Positions 13,976 through 26,304 are shown, counted from the first letter of the stretch. The stretch: 64,000 nt of DNA from Nematostella vectensis (GCF_932526225.1 NC_064034.1:5254001-5318000), one strand, 5' to 3'. Numbers and translations are program-made. Notes: generated by a model from the letters alone, not told the origin.

Positions 13976-14879
13976 CTTTTATGGTGGGTTCTAGTATCGT
14001 TATGGTGCTTACTGCATGCACTAATAACGAGTACCGGTTCTATAGCCGTAATGCCCTGTTTTGCTTTAGTATTGATAGAAATCCATTGGCGTGGCTCACT
14101 TAATTAATTTTCTTTACTTCTGAGTGAATAATTTGCTCAAGTGGCTTATGGGATTTACGGTAATGAGACTAATCTCTGTAACTAATATTTGTGACGTGAA
14201 CACCTTTAGAGTTGTTTATCGTCGTGTGAATACATTAGTGTCCAGTAGTTTCTGCAGAATTACTGCGAGAAGGCCACAATGGCTACATTGTGTTTTTTTT
14301 TCCTCTTTTTTCGTTTCTTTCTTTTTTTTAACAATATTGAGAGACATTTGTCCCAAGAGCCCTGGGCTCATTTAGGGGACTCATGCCATCTATACAATTA
14401 TAATTATATATCTCAAGGGAAAAACTACTGAAAAGACACAAAACGACAAACATGTTATAAAACGAACATTAAGTGGAGCTTAACTAATGAGTGAATACTC
14501 ACTTTACCAAATTTGAAAACCTATTTGAATCTTGGATAAACAGCCTTACTGCAAAAAAAATAGAACTGTTGGAAAGGAAACTTAACGATGAGTCCGCCAA
14601 GTACCATTAGCGACAGATGAAACAGAGGCAAGCAAATTAGACCGTTGAGCAGCATAGCGGGGGCAAAACAAGAAAAATGTAAAACGTCTTCTTTCAAGGC
14701 TCCACAAGCACATCATAAAGGAGAATCTTTACAATTAATTTTTAAAAGATAATAATTAAGTGCACAGTGTTCAAGCCTGAGTCTAGTATGTAAGATAGAT
14801 AAATACCTCTCACCTAAACAAAAAGTTCGTTTACAGTGTTTTGTTTAATACATCTTTTAAAAGTAGAGCCTTAAAGATA

Positions 14880-15217
14880 CAGAAGCACTATCACGCAGTG
14901 GCAATGACAAGGAATTCCATAAATTAACAGATGAGCTTGGACTTTTCAGTTTTTACAAATGTTAAACACAAATTAGAACTGTTGCGTAATGGATACAGAT
15001 AAATTTCTTTGGCAAAACGAGGAGGAATAGAAATTAAATATGATGGTACTAAACCATTGACTATTTTATACATGAGTATTAGCTTGTGCAATTTTCTTCG
15101 ATCACTTAGTCTTAATAATCCTATATCAGCCAAAACATTTTCTCTGTGCGTTCCTTTCATATAAACATTAAAAATAGATAACGCGAGGTAAACAAAGGCT
15201 TCCCCACGGTAACACAT
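14880..15217 (-). pseudogene. LINE retrotransposon remnant (end of the reverse-transcriptase ORF)
   Basis: The minus-strand ORF 15217-14924 contains LHKLILMYKIVNGLVPSYL, the typical segment that follows the reverse-transcriptase domain in many CR1/L2-like LINE proteins, then a short tail with YPLRNSSNLC. No catalytic reverse-transcriptase motifs remain upstream, so this is a 5'-truncated, dead copy. The clade cannot be assigned from this segment. Confidence 0.6.
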
Positions 15218-17843
15218 ACAACCACAAATTAAAATTTACAAGAAGTCACACCGTTTCCATATACATATTTATGATATACTTTATTTGATTCGATCTCGGC
15301 TATTTTTTATCTTTAAATATTTTTAAAATTACCTTTCAATTAGGTTCTACTATAATAGGAAGGAAGGATTGCAAATTGATACAATTTAATAAATCAATCA
15401 ATGCAAAGATCCAAACTGTTAAGAAAAGTAATGAACTAGATACATCGGCTTGTTTACGGGATGTGCATGTCGTTAGTGACCCGGGTGAGGGGATATTATT
15501 TATCCACTTGCCCAAACTAAGTGATTCAGGTGCATCTGCAAAACAGCCAAAATATAATAAAACCCCGTTAGGTAAACTCTAAAGGTAAACAAAAATATGT
15601 TCGAGATGGTAGGGGTTCCATTCAGCGGGGGCTAGAGATGGCGGGATCGGTAGAAATTCATATAAGCTGCTCAAAGTTTCATTGAAATCGCAGTAGTATC
15701 GTTGTCCATTTATGCATGATGAAACTCACTCACACAATCCTTATCGATCAAAATACTTTGTAAAGAGGAGAATTTAAGTTATCGGGATTAGATTTTGTAG
15801 GGGTAAACGGAGAAGTTTTGACAGTTAAGGTTATCCGGGTTTTGAGTTAGAGTCATCCGCAAAATTATGAAATCATGTCCAAAGGAAATTGAACTCAGTT
15901 TAATTCAGTTGAACTCTTTTCTGAGAAACGTGGATTCGTAATGATGTACATTTTTTATAAGGCATAGATTAAACGGCGTGAAATAGTCGCATTATTCTGC
16001 CGCTCTAGAACTGTTCGTCAGATAATTCAGAAATTGAACTAATGAGGAGTTCGACCCTTCAGTTACTTTGAAACCGCTCTATGGTCAAACCGAACGACGA
16101 TGTGTCTGTAGAACGCCGTCTAGTCTAAGGCTAAATTAGCAGAGTTAAGCCTGAAATTCGATTTGGTCGTTTTGTTGGAACTATTTGGCTAGTCTGCTTT
16201 TGCTCACCCTGACCCCCACATCAACATCCTTGTACAAAAGCACAAAAACACGGTAAAACACGTTTTGAAGTATCTCTTAAGTGGGCCTCTTTCTAGAAAA
16301 GCAAAATGACCTCATCAAACCCCTTGTCTAACGAAATAAATCAAGTACTTTTGCTATCAAATTAAATAACAACAAACGGAAGTTTTGGTCTTTTTCTTCG
16401 CCCACTTTTTTATCTTGTCAGTCTCATCTGGAGGAAACGAGTCGTAAAAGTACGTACTGTGGTCATTGTTCGGTTGTTTGGTTTATGCAAACTCCACTTT
16501 CGCCACCTTAATGATCAAAAGGAACCACTTGTTCGCGAGTGATATCGCGAAAATAAAAGACCATCAACTCAATTTTCCCGAGTGGACAATTAATCCTAAA
16601 GATTACAAGCAAAAGATTATCGCTGCCATGACAACAGCACGCTTAGATTCAGATTCAAATTAAAACGATTGACAAGAAATTGTTTTGAGGTGAATCCTCG
16701 AGTAATAGCAGTAAAAAGAAGGCTTGATAAATCACACGCCTCCAAACTAGTTGCGAACGGACAAAAGCATGAATGTAAAGAAGTCCCTTAGAGGCTCTGA
16801 TACGCTGTAATCTTTATCTGGAGCTTCGGGGCAAAGCAAAATCGCAGGGTGATCCTAGACATGTCACTCGCACCTCACAACACATTCTTATGAGTAAATG
16901 GAAATTTCTATCGCACCGTGCATCTAAAGCGCCTTAGAAGTGTTACTGATCTGGGATTATATATATTGCAACTTCAACGCAAAAGACGCTACTGATCTAT
17001 ATTTCAGGGATTTAGGAGCAACTGTCATCCTAGCGTGATAGAAATTCTTAGCTACGATGTCGCGATAATCAGCTTCTACTCGAGCTCGAACGCTTCCTTC
17101 CGACTTTTTGGAGCATCCACTTGCCTCTACTTCAATGTCCAACAAAAACATGGCCCCACGCGCTGAGCATAGACCGCGGGTTAAAAAAAATCAACAGAGC
17201 TAGCACAAGAAATGGCGCATCGCGTTATGCACTCACAGCTAAGATCTGATTATTCGCGTTAAAACCTCTGCGCCCTAGGGGCAAAAAGGCAAAAGGGGAA
17301 GACAGATGAAAATGCAAATTATCCAAATTCTATTTGAGTCATAAACGCCCTTTTATCAAGAACAACTGTTTAGGCAACCGCCATTACCGAAAAATTTATA
17401 AACATTTTAAAAAGGCACTCGCCGTATGGGAAAATATTTTAACAAGTTGTTGTTAAGCCTTCTGCTCGCCCCGTTATCCCGCCAAGATAGCCATCAGTGA
17501 ACCATAATAGCAACAGCATATTCACTCTCGTGATTAAAAACATACAATTAAGGGCTTGTTTTCAATTCCCCTTTATTTTTCTCATGCAAATACTACAAAT
17601 ACCCAGCACAGAATAGAATAATAAAAATAAAAATAAAAAATCAGAACCGGATAACATATGTTCCGTTCATTTCAAAAGCTTAAGTCATTTACATATTTTT
17701 AAGCAGCACCCAAGAATAGGGGACTTCATCTAAAACGCCAACAGGTGAAAGGCAAGCGTCAATTAACCCAAAACCCGCAATTCTACCCGGTTTCGAGTGT
17801 TCTATTGAAGACGGGGAACACAGAGAGATGAACTAACGTGACG

Positions 17844-18827
17844 TCACTTAGCATAGCGCCGAACGGCTGCAAGCCGTCCCTTTTTCTTGTACAGTGCGTA
17901 GATCTCTCGGCGAAAGTCGCTCTTCATAAACGCATAAACAATAAAGTTAGGCGCAGAGTTCGCGTACCGCAGTAGTAGGAATAAGTAGCTCTCTGCAGCG
18001 GACATGCTGCAGGATGGCGATAGAAAACACGAGAGCCTATACTGTACGAAACTATTACAGAGCAGAAATATGCCCACAATGATACCGACTGTGTACATAG
18101 CCCCATTTTTATTCCCCCTCTGGGCAAGCGCCACATCAGTAGACTCGCTAAATGACGCCATCCGCTTTAATCTCGCCGAGATCTCCTTCCGATGTCTTCG
18201 TGCCACTATCAGTATTCTCGTGTACGCGTACAGCATAAATACACATGGAAGGAAAGTAAAAATCACCATGTAGAGCCACAAGTGAATGGTGTACGCCTCG
18301 TCTCCGGCGCGCTGTATATCCAACACGAGATACGGAATCTCTAGTATGACCGTTATCCCCCACGCGGACACGATCATTCCGGCGGCGCGCGACGAAGTCA
18401 TGAAAGACTCGTAAGTAAACGGGTGCACTACCGCCAAGTACCTATCTAAAGTCAGGAGGGTCAAGTTCGTGATGGACGCGTCCAGAAACACGTTCATGCA
18501 GAACCCTAGGATAGGCCATGTCCAGCTCGACGGCTGCGAAAAGCAGTTGAACGTAAACGCGTAGACAAACATTGTAGGGAAGTTAAAGGCGCCAACACAA
18601 AAGTCCGCGAGCGCTAGTGACATGACGAACCAATTAGGCGACGGTTGATCGCGCAGTGGTTTTCGGAACGACACCAGATATATGACGAGTCCGTTGCCGA
18701 ATATCGTAATAAAAGCGATTAAACCTCGTAAAATCCAGTACCAGGCCTCGGTTGAGTACAGCGTTGGGTCTCCTCCGCATATCACGGTACTTTGGTTCAG
18801 TCGTGTTGTTAGGTTAGGTTGCGACAT
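17844..18827 (-). CDS. Class A (rhodopsin-like) G-protein-coupled receptor, intronless
   Basis: This is a single 327-codon exon with seven hydrophobic segments. Family signatures are FGNGLVIYLV (TM1 Asn), SLALADFCVG (TM2 Asp), LDRYLAVVHP (DRY at the end of TM3) and NSAPNFIVYAFMKSDFRREI in place of NPxxY in TM7, followed by a basic helix 8. The N-terminus has NLT and NQS glycosylation sequons. Oddities: TM6 lacks CWxP (it reads FLLCNSFVQY) and the loop after TM4 has no cysteine to pair with TM3. The ligand cannot be deduced; cnidarians have large lineage-specific expansions of such receptors. AATAAA on the minus strand near 17572 could be the poly(A) signal. The ATG at 18827 is the first in frame. 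Confidence 0.9.
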   Translation of the reverse strand: MSQPNLTTRLNQSTVICGGDPTLYSTEAWYWILRGLIAFITIFGNGLVIYLVSFRKPLRDQPSPNWFVMSLALADFCVGAFNFPTMFVYAFTFNCFSQPSSWTWPILGFCMNVFLDASITNLTLLTLDRYLAVVHPFTYESFMTSSRAAGMIVSAWGITVILEIPYLVLDIQRAGDEAYTIHLWLYMVIFTFLPCVFMLYAYTRILIVARRHRKEISARLKRMASFSESTDVALAQRGNKNGAMYTVGIIVGIFLLCNSFVQYRLSCFLSPSCSMSAAESYLFLLLRYANSAPNFIVYAFMKSDFRREIYALYKKKGRLAAVRRYAK

Positions 18828-21527
18828 GGCGTACTCTACAGACGGCCGTATACTGAGTCAATAAACACGGCAATTCTGTGTGCTTTCCCTTAAGGCCTCC
18901 TTCACTCCTTTATGTCAGTCAAGTGGCATGAGATGGAAGCACTAATACAAGCGCCACAACTCGGGTTTCTAAATTGCGTTTGTCTTACCGTTAGCGTTTC
19001 TCAATTGTGTTTTCTATTTCGCCCCCAGGTTTCTTAGCGCGTTTATCTCAGGTAAGATCAGCGTTCGAAGAATGTTAAAGCAAGTCATGCAACGGAAGAA
19101 CTCGCGCAGTAAAAAGCAGCGCTTCAGTGGATCCAAACCTCCTCTGTGGTCTCTCTCCCGCAAAGAGTGCGCTCGAAAGCTCGTAAATTACACCTTGCCA
19201 CCGCTAGATATCCAGATAGAAATGTTCAAAACCCAATATTTGCAAACACTGCCGCCAATCCCAGCTCAATTTCCGCTAAAACTCAGTCCGGTTGGTTTTT
19301 CGCGGTACTAAGTACCCAGCTTCGTGACATCAAGAAGACCGATTTCCACTGTCTCTGCAGTCGCTATACCAGCACGCTTATTTATACCGTCGGCGCTCAC
19401 GGCAGTCTGTTTTGGCGCGTCTAGCGTAGGAACACGGATTTGTGCGCGTTTAGTAAGTACGTGGAGGATGCTGGCGAATAAAATAAAACAAGATGCAAAA
19501 TAACAATAGTAGAGACTCCTCTTTCAGTGTGCTTTGTGTGTGACTCTCCGCAACATACTGGCCAGTGATGGGAGAAAACAATGATTTAATATTCCTCACC
19601 AATAATACACTCCAAATACGTAATTCGTTATGCTAATTGAGCATTGGCAGTTGATTATCCTATTTCATTAGTTAATAGAGAAATTTACTTTTCTATGGAT
19701 GACAGGTTGGGTGTAAATAGCGGGAGATGGTCGATTGAGTCTGACGGGCTTGGATCTAGTCGTATCTACCGAACGTCGCACATCTGGCCTCTGCAGACTC
19801 CCCGATGAGTGATCAGACCGAGACCGCGTGATCACACTTTCGATGTGTACACCCCGTCGCAACAAGACAACACAGAAAATGCGGTCTCTCATCAACCTCC
19901 CATTCCGTACCCCAAATAAAAAATCCTATATTTCAGTTTTACAATAAACGCGCATACAAAGTCACGAAATCGTACCAATACGATTTCCACATAGAAAATT
20001 AAATCAGTAAAATGATTCTGAGACACCGGATTTCGTTAGGAGACTTTCGATTTGAAAGACTGAATCCGCCGCGTTTGCTGATAATATACTTTGTGTGTTT
20101 ATTAAGACATTCTGTCTATGTTTCCTATTTGTTCAATTATCACTAGAATCTGTTTTTCTTGTTTCTGTTGTTATTCTAGAAGCTGCGTTAAAAAATCACC
20201 AATGGAAAAGGAAATCGACACAATTTCCGCACGAGTTTTATTATGGCCCTTAAAATCTTAACCATTGTTAGGTGATTTTGTGACTGCTTTCAGTTCTTTA
20301 GCATGCCATTGTGTCACAATTAAGTTTTCCCTTCAAATAACCCGCAGTTTTTATCAGCTTTAAAATAGAAAATTTGACCCTGCAATGACGCAGAAGTTAT
20401 AAACCATTCAGTTAAGTAACAAAACAAACAAATGTATAATCCCAACAATTGAAATTCCCCCAAAAATTGAAATTCAGTTGGGTTTATTCTTAACACGGCA
20501 GCACAGTAATTGTGATAACGAATCAAGCGTTATCTGAGCAAACTATTTGAATGTAATCAATAGAGAATGCTAAAACAGTGACGATAATCGAACCCTTTGG
20601 GTGATGTATTAGCGGCCCGGAGCCAATTGTGTGTATGTGCTACCACGAATGAGTCAAATAAGGCGGTGTTCTGATGAAAAAATCTATCAATAATGAAACA
20701 CACAGAGCCACCTAGGCGACCAATCTAACATACCTCTCAAAAAACAAACACATTTCTAAAACGGAAAAAATACGCCGCAAAATATTCCGATTGCAATAAC
20801 GGAATTCCTCGTCAATTAAAATAAGGCATACAAAATTATTAGGCCTAATGAAGTTTTTAATCTGACGCGGTATAAACTCAGCATACCTAAACGCTAACAT
20901 TGGCTAAAACAAACGAAACGGCTTGTTTACGAGAGCGGTGATAAATCAACAAAAACCACAAACTAATTTCAACATGAAAGTGGAGCCGAAATTGATTTTC
21001 TGTTACTCATGGAAAACTCTAGACGCAAATACCATAAATCACTTTTTTTCCAAGCTTTATGACTTGTACAAGGACATTTCTAAAATGAAAAATGTAATTA
21101 TTCCCTCATAAATCTAAATATAACAGGCGTGAGTACGGAGATCTGAATCAAACTTGGGCCCACTAAGCCATAGTATTATTCTGAAAAAAAAAATAGACAG
21201 AAAAAAATGTTTTTGTTTTAAAAATAATTGCAAATGAAACTCGTTAAGAAAATAAAAAAATCACATAATGACATAATTCATTAAAAATGAATGTATAGTT
21301 ATTATTTTGCTCGAATAAAATACTTCTGGAAATGTATGAAGCCACGTTAATGAAAAAATGAGCAATTAAACAAGACTATATTGCGTGTCAATCTTCTCCA
21401 AATTGATATATCTCTTTGGCGATCACCGCACAACGAAGACATTAACTTGTCAGTCTGGGAATATCTAATCATCCTATTAGTTGGCAAGAACAGGGTGCAT
21501 CTCATGTTAAATTTCTCTGTCTGACGT

Positions 21528-21709
21528 CAAGCCCTGTGCAAACGGCGCCAGCGCCGGCCAGCAGGCGAATTCTTGCTCGACTGACCACAAGACAAAGGAA
21601 ATGCCAGAAAGTCGATTTCTTATTTTGACACTTCCTTTGTCCTATAGTCAGTCAAGCGGAAATTCGCCAGCAATGCTGGCAGGTGCTGGCGCAGTTTGCA
21701 CGGGGCTTT
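21528..21709. mobile_element. Foldback MITE, about 180 bp
   Basis: The left arm begins AAGCCCTGTGCAAACGGCGC and the right arm is its inverse (GCGCAGTTTGCACGGGGCTT). Pairing continues inwards through CCAGCA, GCGAATT, GACTGAC and GACAAAGGAA, so nearly the whole element can form one hairpin. Confidence 0.8.
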
Positions 21710-21937
21710 ACGGCTTTCTGTGTCCGTCATTCTGCCAGGAAACATTCCTGCGACAATTGGGAGATTTTGCCTTATCAGGGAAGGTGTGGTGATACGACTG
21801 TCCCCCTTCATTACTGTCCTGGTATTATCTATCCCAGTGTTAATACAAAAGGCAGAGGCGTGGCGCTTGAAAGCTACAAATACCAAGAAACATCCAGTGT
21901 ATCAGGAGTAGTATACTGTCATGTAGACAATGTTAGG

Positions 21938-22260
21938 GGAACCAAGGTGGCGCAGTTGGCAGAGCGTCGCTCTGTAGTGCCTGTTCCTCTCATCACTGGG
22001 TCCCGGGTTCGATTCCCGGTTCCGACGTGAGTTGAGGTAGTTGGTATCGCCTTTGCTCCGAGGTTTTTCTCTGGGTTCCGGTTTTTTCCTCCCTCCATAA
22101 AACCAACAATTTCAATCTTAGCTGTGATCCGTGGTCAGACATGAGTTGTATGGCGGCTGCCTGAGGCGCCTTCCCATGCCTTCAACTTGATCACGTCGAA
22201 TCTTCGCTCTCATAATGCAGCATCTAGCTGTGATGAGAGCGATTAGCTACTCCAAATTAT
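21938..22260 (+). mobile_element. tRNA-derived SINE
   Basis: A polymerase III A box, TGGCGCAGTTGG (21948-21959), and a B box, GGGTTCGATTCCC (22005-22017), are spaced as in a tRNA gene. The flanking stem is imperfect (GGAACC...GGTTCC), and a roughly 200-bp unrelated body ends in a TTATTTTATTTATTTATT tail. The body and tail exclude a genuine tRNA gene. Confidence 0.8.
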
Positions 22261-22347
22261 TTTATTTATTTATTCACTAAAGGCTTGACGTAATAGCCAC
22301 ATTCAGATGTGATGGCACTGTTTGTCTTCGCAGTCTCTATATGTGTA

Positions 22348-22557
22348 AAGGTATAAATCAACACAAGAATGAAGATGTATGTTAAACGCCTCTGTGAAAC
22401 AGAGTAGTTGCGCTGACGTTTCGAGCGTTAGCCCTTCGACAGAGCAAAAAAAAAAAAAAAGAAGTACAAAACATAAAACTACTGCTCGAAACTACTCTGT
22501 TTCACAGAGGCGTTAAACATACCTTTTCAGACTTGATTTATACCTTGTCTACTCCAC
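22348..22557. mobile_element. Foldback repeat element with a GACGTTTCGAGCGTTAGCCC core
   Basis: Arms 22375-22409 and 22490-22523 are perfect inverses (GTTAAACGCCTCTGTGAAAC...GTTTCACAGAGGCGTTAAAC). The inversion extends outwards to AAGGTATAAATCAA...TTGATTTATACCTT. A poly(A) run of about 16 nt lies in the loop. Confidence 0.7.
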
Positions 22558-23489
22558 GCCTACGCAGACCATCTAGTTTTTCTACAGCTTGTCTGTAGTC
22601 TTTCTAGTTATATCATTCTCTGTGTCATTCTCTAAGTATCTTTGCTTGTCTTCCAAAGCTAGCCTTGCTAGATTCACTTGATAAAAGCCTCAAAATGCAC
22701 CACAAATACGTTGAATAGAACATTGAACTATGATAGTATGACTGATAAAAGCAAGTAATGCATTTGAAATTGGAACCCCCACCCCAACTCCACCCCAACC
22801 TTGGGAAAACATGAGACATAGAATTGAGTCAAACTTGAAGCTGAAACTGATGAGATCTTGACCCTCTATGGATGAGGTTTTGCACTACACTGTTCCATAT
22901 GCCCACAAATGGGCTTTTACATCACATCTGCTTTCAAATTTGAATAGATATTTAAACAAACAAAAGTTGGAAACAATATAAGTGTTTGAAACAAAATATA
23001 CTTTTGAGGTTAAGACCACAAACTAGAAATTGCTTTTACCGGTCTCGAAAATATGGCATTCCTCGTCGTAGTATGATTTATATATAAAGTTAAGAACGTA
23101 ATATAATTTTCAATGACAATCACAATGATCAATACTTCAGTACAAAAATCGTTCATATTTTGCACATTATGGCCTCTTTTCGAGAGCCTCTTATATCTGA
23201 ATCCAAACATAACACTTTTTTTCAATATTCACGTCCTTCATATGATAAAAAACATTCTTATATTTGTCCTCAAAAGTCCATTACTATATCGACATCATAC
23301 TATGTGCAGGAATAAATTCATTTTAAACAACACCTGGTTCTTTATTGGCCGATGTCGGGCTTACCGTCTAAAATATTGTTTGTTATTATTACAAAACTCT
23401 CGAATAATATCTTACCGGGTCTCGTCTGGTTGAATTCGTGTTTTACTTTGAGCTTTTTATTTGCGACGATATGTAGAACATTGAAAAGG

Positions 23490-23643
23490 CAGGGCAGTAG
23501 CTAGCACGGGGCAAGGGGGGGGCGCTACCTCCTTACAAGAGCAGGAATCTTACACAAGACATGTAGAAATCGCGTCTGCCTCCAAAGTAATTAAAATACA
23601 TATCTTTGGCTTGCCCCCTGAACAAAGTTTTCTAGCTACGGCC
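23490..23643. mobile_element. Possible small MITE with GTAGCTAG-containing ends
   Basis: GGGCAGTAGCTAGCACGGGG at the left is partly inverted at the right (TCTAGCTACGGCC), and GGGGCAAGGGGG is mirrored by CTTGCCCCCTG. Arm identity is modest. The GGCCGTAGC end resembles 38424-38585. Confidence 0.4.
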
Positions 23644-24199
23644 TTCAAGGGCTGGAGTAGTTTTAGAACTCACACAGACCAAGAGTCGAGAGCAGAGTCA
23701 TAATATATGACGTGAGCCCACGATACTTTCGCCGTAACGAAATAGCTTCATGAAAGCTCTCTTCTTTCTCGAGACCGCAAAAAACATCCTCCCCATTAGA
23801 AGTACAAAACGAAAACGTTTCCAAAATTATCAGTGACAACGTAAAAGAGAGACTACAAATGTCACTGCTCGGAAGCGACCGCAGGAAGCCGAAGAGCAAT
23901 CTATTATTGAAGTCGATTTGCGGTGTGTATTATATGGGAGTCAAGTTTTCATGTTAATGGTAACATTCTCGGATTTTATCACATCATTCGCGAAAGGTCA
24001 GGTCAGCGGTTAATTTCTGGGCATGTGCGAGATGTTCATATGGGTGTTAATTTGGGTTTTCATGTTCAGTCATGTGACCAGAGCGGAGAACACGACTCTT
24101 GGTTTATTGGGGACATCGTGTTATTCGAAAAAAAAAGCGACTTAATCTCTCGCTACCAAAAATACGTCACGTTTTACAATCGATCACCAGTATCGCTTC

Positions 24200-24389
24200 C
24201 CTGCTAGCAGAGGCCTATTTTCTCTGTATTTCACCGGGCTGACGTTCGCGTGTAAAAGAGACCTCTGCCATGGGTCGAAACTGTTTTCGTTGCGCATGCG
24301 TGAGGGTTTCTAAGCGACCGCATGAATACCCTTTTCCTCGCGAACGCCAGCCCAGCGAAATACAGAGAAAAGAGGTCTCTGCCAGCAGG
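24200..24389. mobile_element. Foldback MITE, 190 bp, beside the virus-like element
   Basis: The left arm CCTGCTAGCAGAGGCC...TTCTCTGTATTTC and the right arm GAAATACAGAGAAAAGAGGT...CCAGCAGG are near-complete inverses, including GTTCGCG/CGCGAAC. It ends 95 bp before the left inverted repeat of the large element. Confidence 0.75.
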
Positions 24390-24484
24390 AAACAGCATCG
24401 CGTATGCTGTGAAACTACGTTCCTGGAACGTATCCAAATCCACCGTTTTGTTCGAAGTGTCTACTCTCCTTGTAACCTCTTAAC

Positions 24485-25223
24485 AGGCTGTCTCACTAAC
24501 TTCCGCCCGGTAAAATTCGACCAAAAATGAATTATCCCAAGACTCTTGTTACTGAAAGCCTTTATCAAGTCTATTATTAAAATGGATTTTGTTTGGTTTA
24601 ATTTTTGTTTTCCCGTGTGTAAGAGGCCGTTGAATATTTCGCTATTCGAGGGCCCTTGTAGCTCGTCTGAAATATGAAATCAAGCACATATCGAAGGCGC
24701 TTGAATGATATCTAAAATAAATCCATTTCACGTACAAATTTATGGGTTTGTAGATATATTATAGTACTTATAGTACTAGTTTTATTTATTTTTTTGCTAT
24801 GTACAGAACCATGTTTTCCACCATACCAAACACGCTTCGAACGAGAGTACAAACTAGACCCATTTTAGAGCCTCGAATTTTAAAAGTGGGGCAGGGTTGA
24901 GCAATTATTCATATTTATCTGGTAAGATCAGTCACTAATTGTCACAAATCTGCAAAAACCTGTGTACGTTTTGCGTATTTACAAAATTATGGCTAATTTT
25001 CCAAGTGCATATTTCTAGGTTATCATGATTGGAAACAGTAGTTAAAGCTGGAACTAGTACGCCACACAGACAAGTTCATATATTTCTCGCCCTCTTGAAT
25101 ATGTCATGATATCTCTTTTGCTATATTTTGCTTCTTACGTTCTTTCTTAAACCAAACAAGGATTATTATTTACCTTGAATGGTCAACTTTTCAAATCTAT
25201 CCGACCGAATGTGCCCATTCGGA
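24485..25223 (+). repeat. Left terminal inverted repeat of the virus-like element
   Basis: This 739-bp repeat matches the reverse complement of 37578-38330 nearly throughout. Examples are AGGCTGTCTCACTAACTTCC at the outer end, GGATTATTATTTACCTTGAA within, and ATCCGACCGAATGTGCCC near the inner end. A block near 24770 differs by an indel, and scattered substitutions occur. It is AT-rich with no ORF, and identity stops sharply after CATTCGGA. Confidence 0.92.
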
Positions 25224-25315
25224 CGGGGGGACTGGGTGGTTTCATAGAACGGGCTGGGAGGCGCGCCGCGCCCCGCCGAGCCCCCCACCCTCGTCTCAGG
25301 GAGATCAAGGATCGC

Positions 25316-25450
25316 GTAGATTAATAATTAGCAATCATTAATCTACGTCGGGCGGGGTTCTGGTAGATTAATAATTAGCAATCATTAATCTACGTCGGGC
25401 GGGGTTCTGGTAGATTAATAATCAGCAATAATTAGCAATCGTTAATCCAC
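25316..25450. repeat. 47-bp iteron, three copies, each with an AT hairpin
   Basis: Units start at 25316, 25363 and 25410. Each has the inverted repeat GTAGATTAAT...ATTAATCTAC around AATTAGCAATC, followed by GTCGGGCGGGGTTCTG. The third unit has an expanded loop and one arm change. It lies about 90 bp inside the left inverted repeat, as expected for a replication or packaging control site; that role is inference. Confidence 0.9.
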
Positions 25451-25458
25451 GTCGGGCG

Positions 25459-25575
25459 GGGGCGAAAAAGCGCTGGCCCCCCTTGTGTGGTAACATGTGG
25501 GAACCTTGCGCAACTCTTTGGGGCGAAAAAGCGCTGGCCCCCCTTGTGTGGTAACATGTGGAAACCTTGCAATTA
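25459..25575. repeat. 61-bp direct repeat, two copies
   Basis: GGGCGAAAAAGCGCTGGCCC and the following CCCCTTGTGTGGTAACATGTGG recur at 61-bp spacing, nearly identical. They immediately follow the 47-bp iterons and precede the first gene of the element. Confidence 0.88.
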
Positions 25576-25676
25576 GACCCTCGTCTGTCCTACAGCATAC
25601 CGAGCCTACGGAGCGCGGAATAACCGTTTTTCGGCCGTGAAGTCAAAGCCGCTGGCGTGGCGTTTAAACCTGAGTT

Positions 25677-26304
25677 TTACTCAAACACCTCGCTCCCGAA
25701 CTCCTCGCGAATTTCTCGCAGTCTCTTTTTCATCTTTTCGCATGTCTCCAGGGACTTTCTCGGGGGCCCTTTCTTGCTTTTTTTCTCACGCGATGCGAGG
25801 CCGTGTGGGGCTCTGATAGTGGCCTTGAGCGCGTAGTATCTCCCTTGTTCCCGAAGTATTAGCTGAAACTCTTCGTCTGAGATATGCCTGTCTTGCAGAG
25901 CTTTAGAGACCAGCTCGCTGATCGAGTTTTTCTTACTCTCCGCTAAAACCATCGTGTCTTGCTCGTAAGACCTCTAGAGACTATCCCTGCGCCTAGGCCC
26001 ACGACACCGATCAGCCCAGCGATCCCTACCAGCGGACCGCCGATCAGAACCCCTATCCCCTCAAAGAGACCCCTACCCCGGCGCTGGAAAGCGCCCCTGC
26101 AGCGATGCTGGATGCCACAGACACAGCATGGGTAACGGTGCGCTTATACTTTTTCCGCACTTGTCGATGATGCGTTATCTCGTTGTCTAGAACCGCCTGA
26201 GTGTCACATATTTTCTGGAGTCGAAAGCTTTGCACGTCGCCACCGCTGTGCATACTGGGAAGCGAGGGGTATATGGCACCACTGTTAACGTCGCTGTTTG
26301 CCAT
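25677..26304 (-). pseudogene. Element-associated small membrane protein, frame-broken
   Basis: The N-terminal part (26304-26053) starts MANSDVNSGAIYPSLP and has a heptad-like segment, QSFRLQKICDTQAVLDNEI. A glycine-rich hydrophobic stretch follows in a second frame (about 26064-25953), and the C-terminal part lies in a third frame (25952-25677) with ISELVSKALQDRHISDEEF. The segments are collinear and adjacent, so one gene with two frame breaks is the simplest reading. The type (aliphatic N-terminal motif, Gly-rich membrane region, ISDEEF helix, basic tail) recurs in uncharacterised cnidarian proteins as I know them; no function is established. It is the leftmost gene of the element. Confidence 0.65.

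Larger units (their letters stand above)
9690..17843. other. Gene-poor spacer between the bark-like gene and the GPCR
   Basis: No coding gene is supported here. The stretch is AT-rich with short ORFs of random character. Recognisable content is limited to a MITE at 11482-12152 with a solo end near 12437, a 43-bp tandem array at 13620-13975, a LINE remnant at 14880-15217, and a TATA-like promoter candidate at 10790. The bark-like 5' UTR exon and promoter should lie between 9700 and about 10000 but could not be placed. Confidence 0.6.
18828..24199. other. Non-coding spacer with interspersed repeats between the GPCR and the virus-like element
   Basis: No gene is supported across this 5.4 kb. 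It contains a foldback MITE (21528-21709), a tRNA-derived SINE (21938-22260), a second foldback element (22348-22557) and a possible MITE (23490-23643). The stretches 18900-21500 and 22560-23480 show only short, compositionally random ORFs. Confidence 0.6.

Noticed and set aside
19072-19424. Two overlapping short ORFs upstream of the GPCR
   Set aside because: They are short, overlap in different frames and show no conserved motif; a 5' UTR or promoter function cannot be shown.
21938-22030. Functional tRNA gene
   Set aside because: A and B boxes are present, but the cloverleaf stems are imperfect and the sequence continues into a SINE body and tail.
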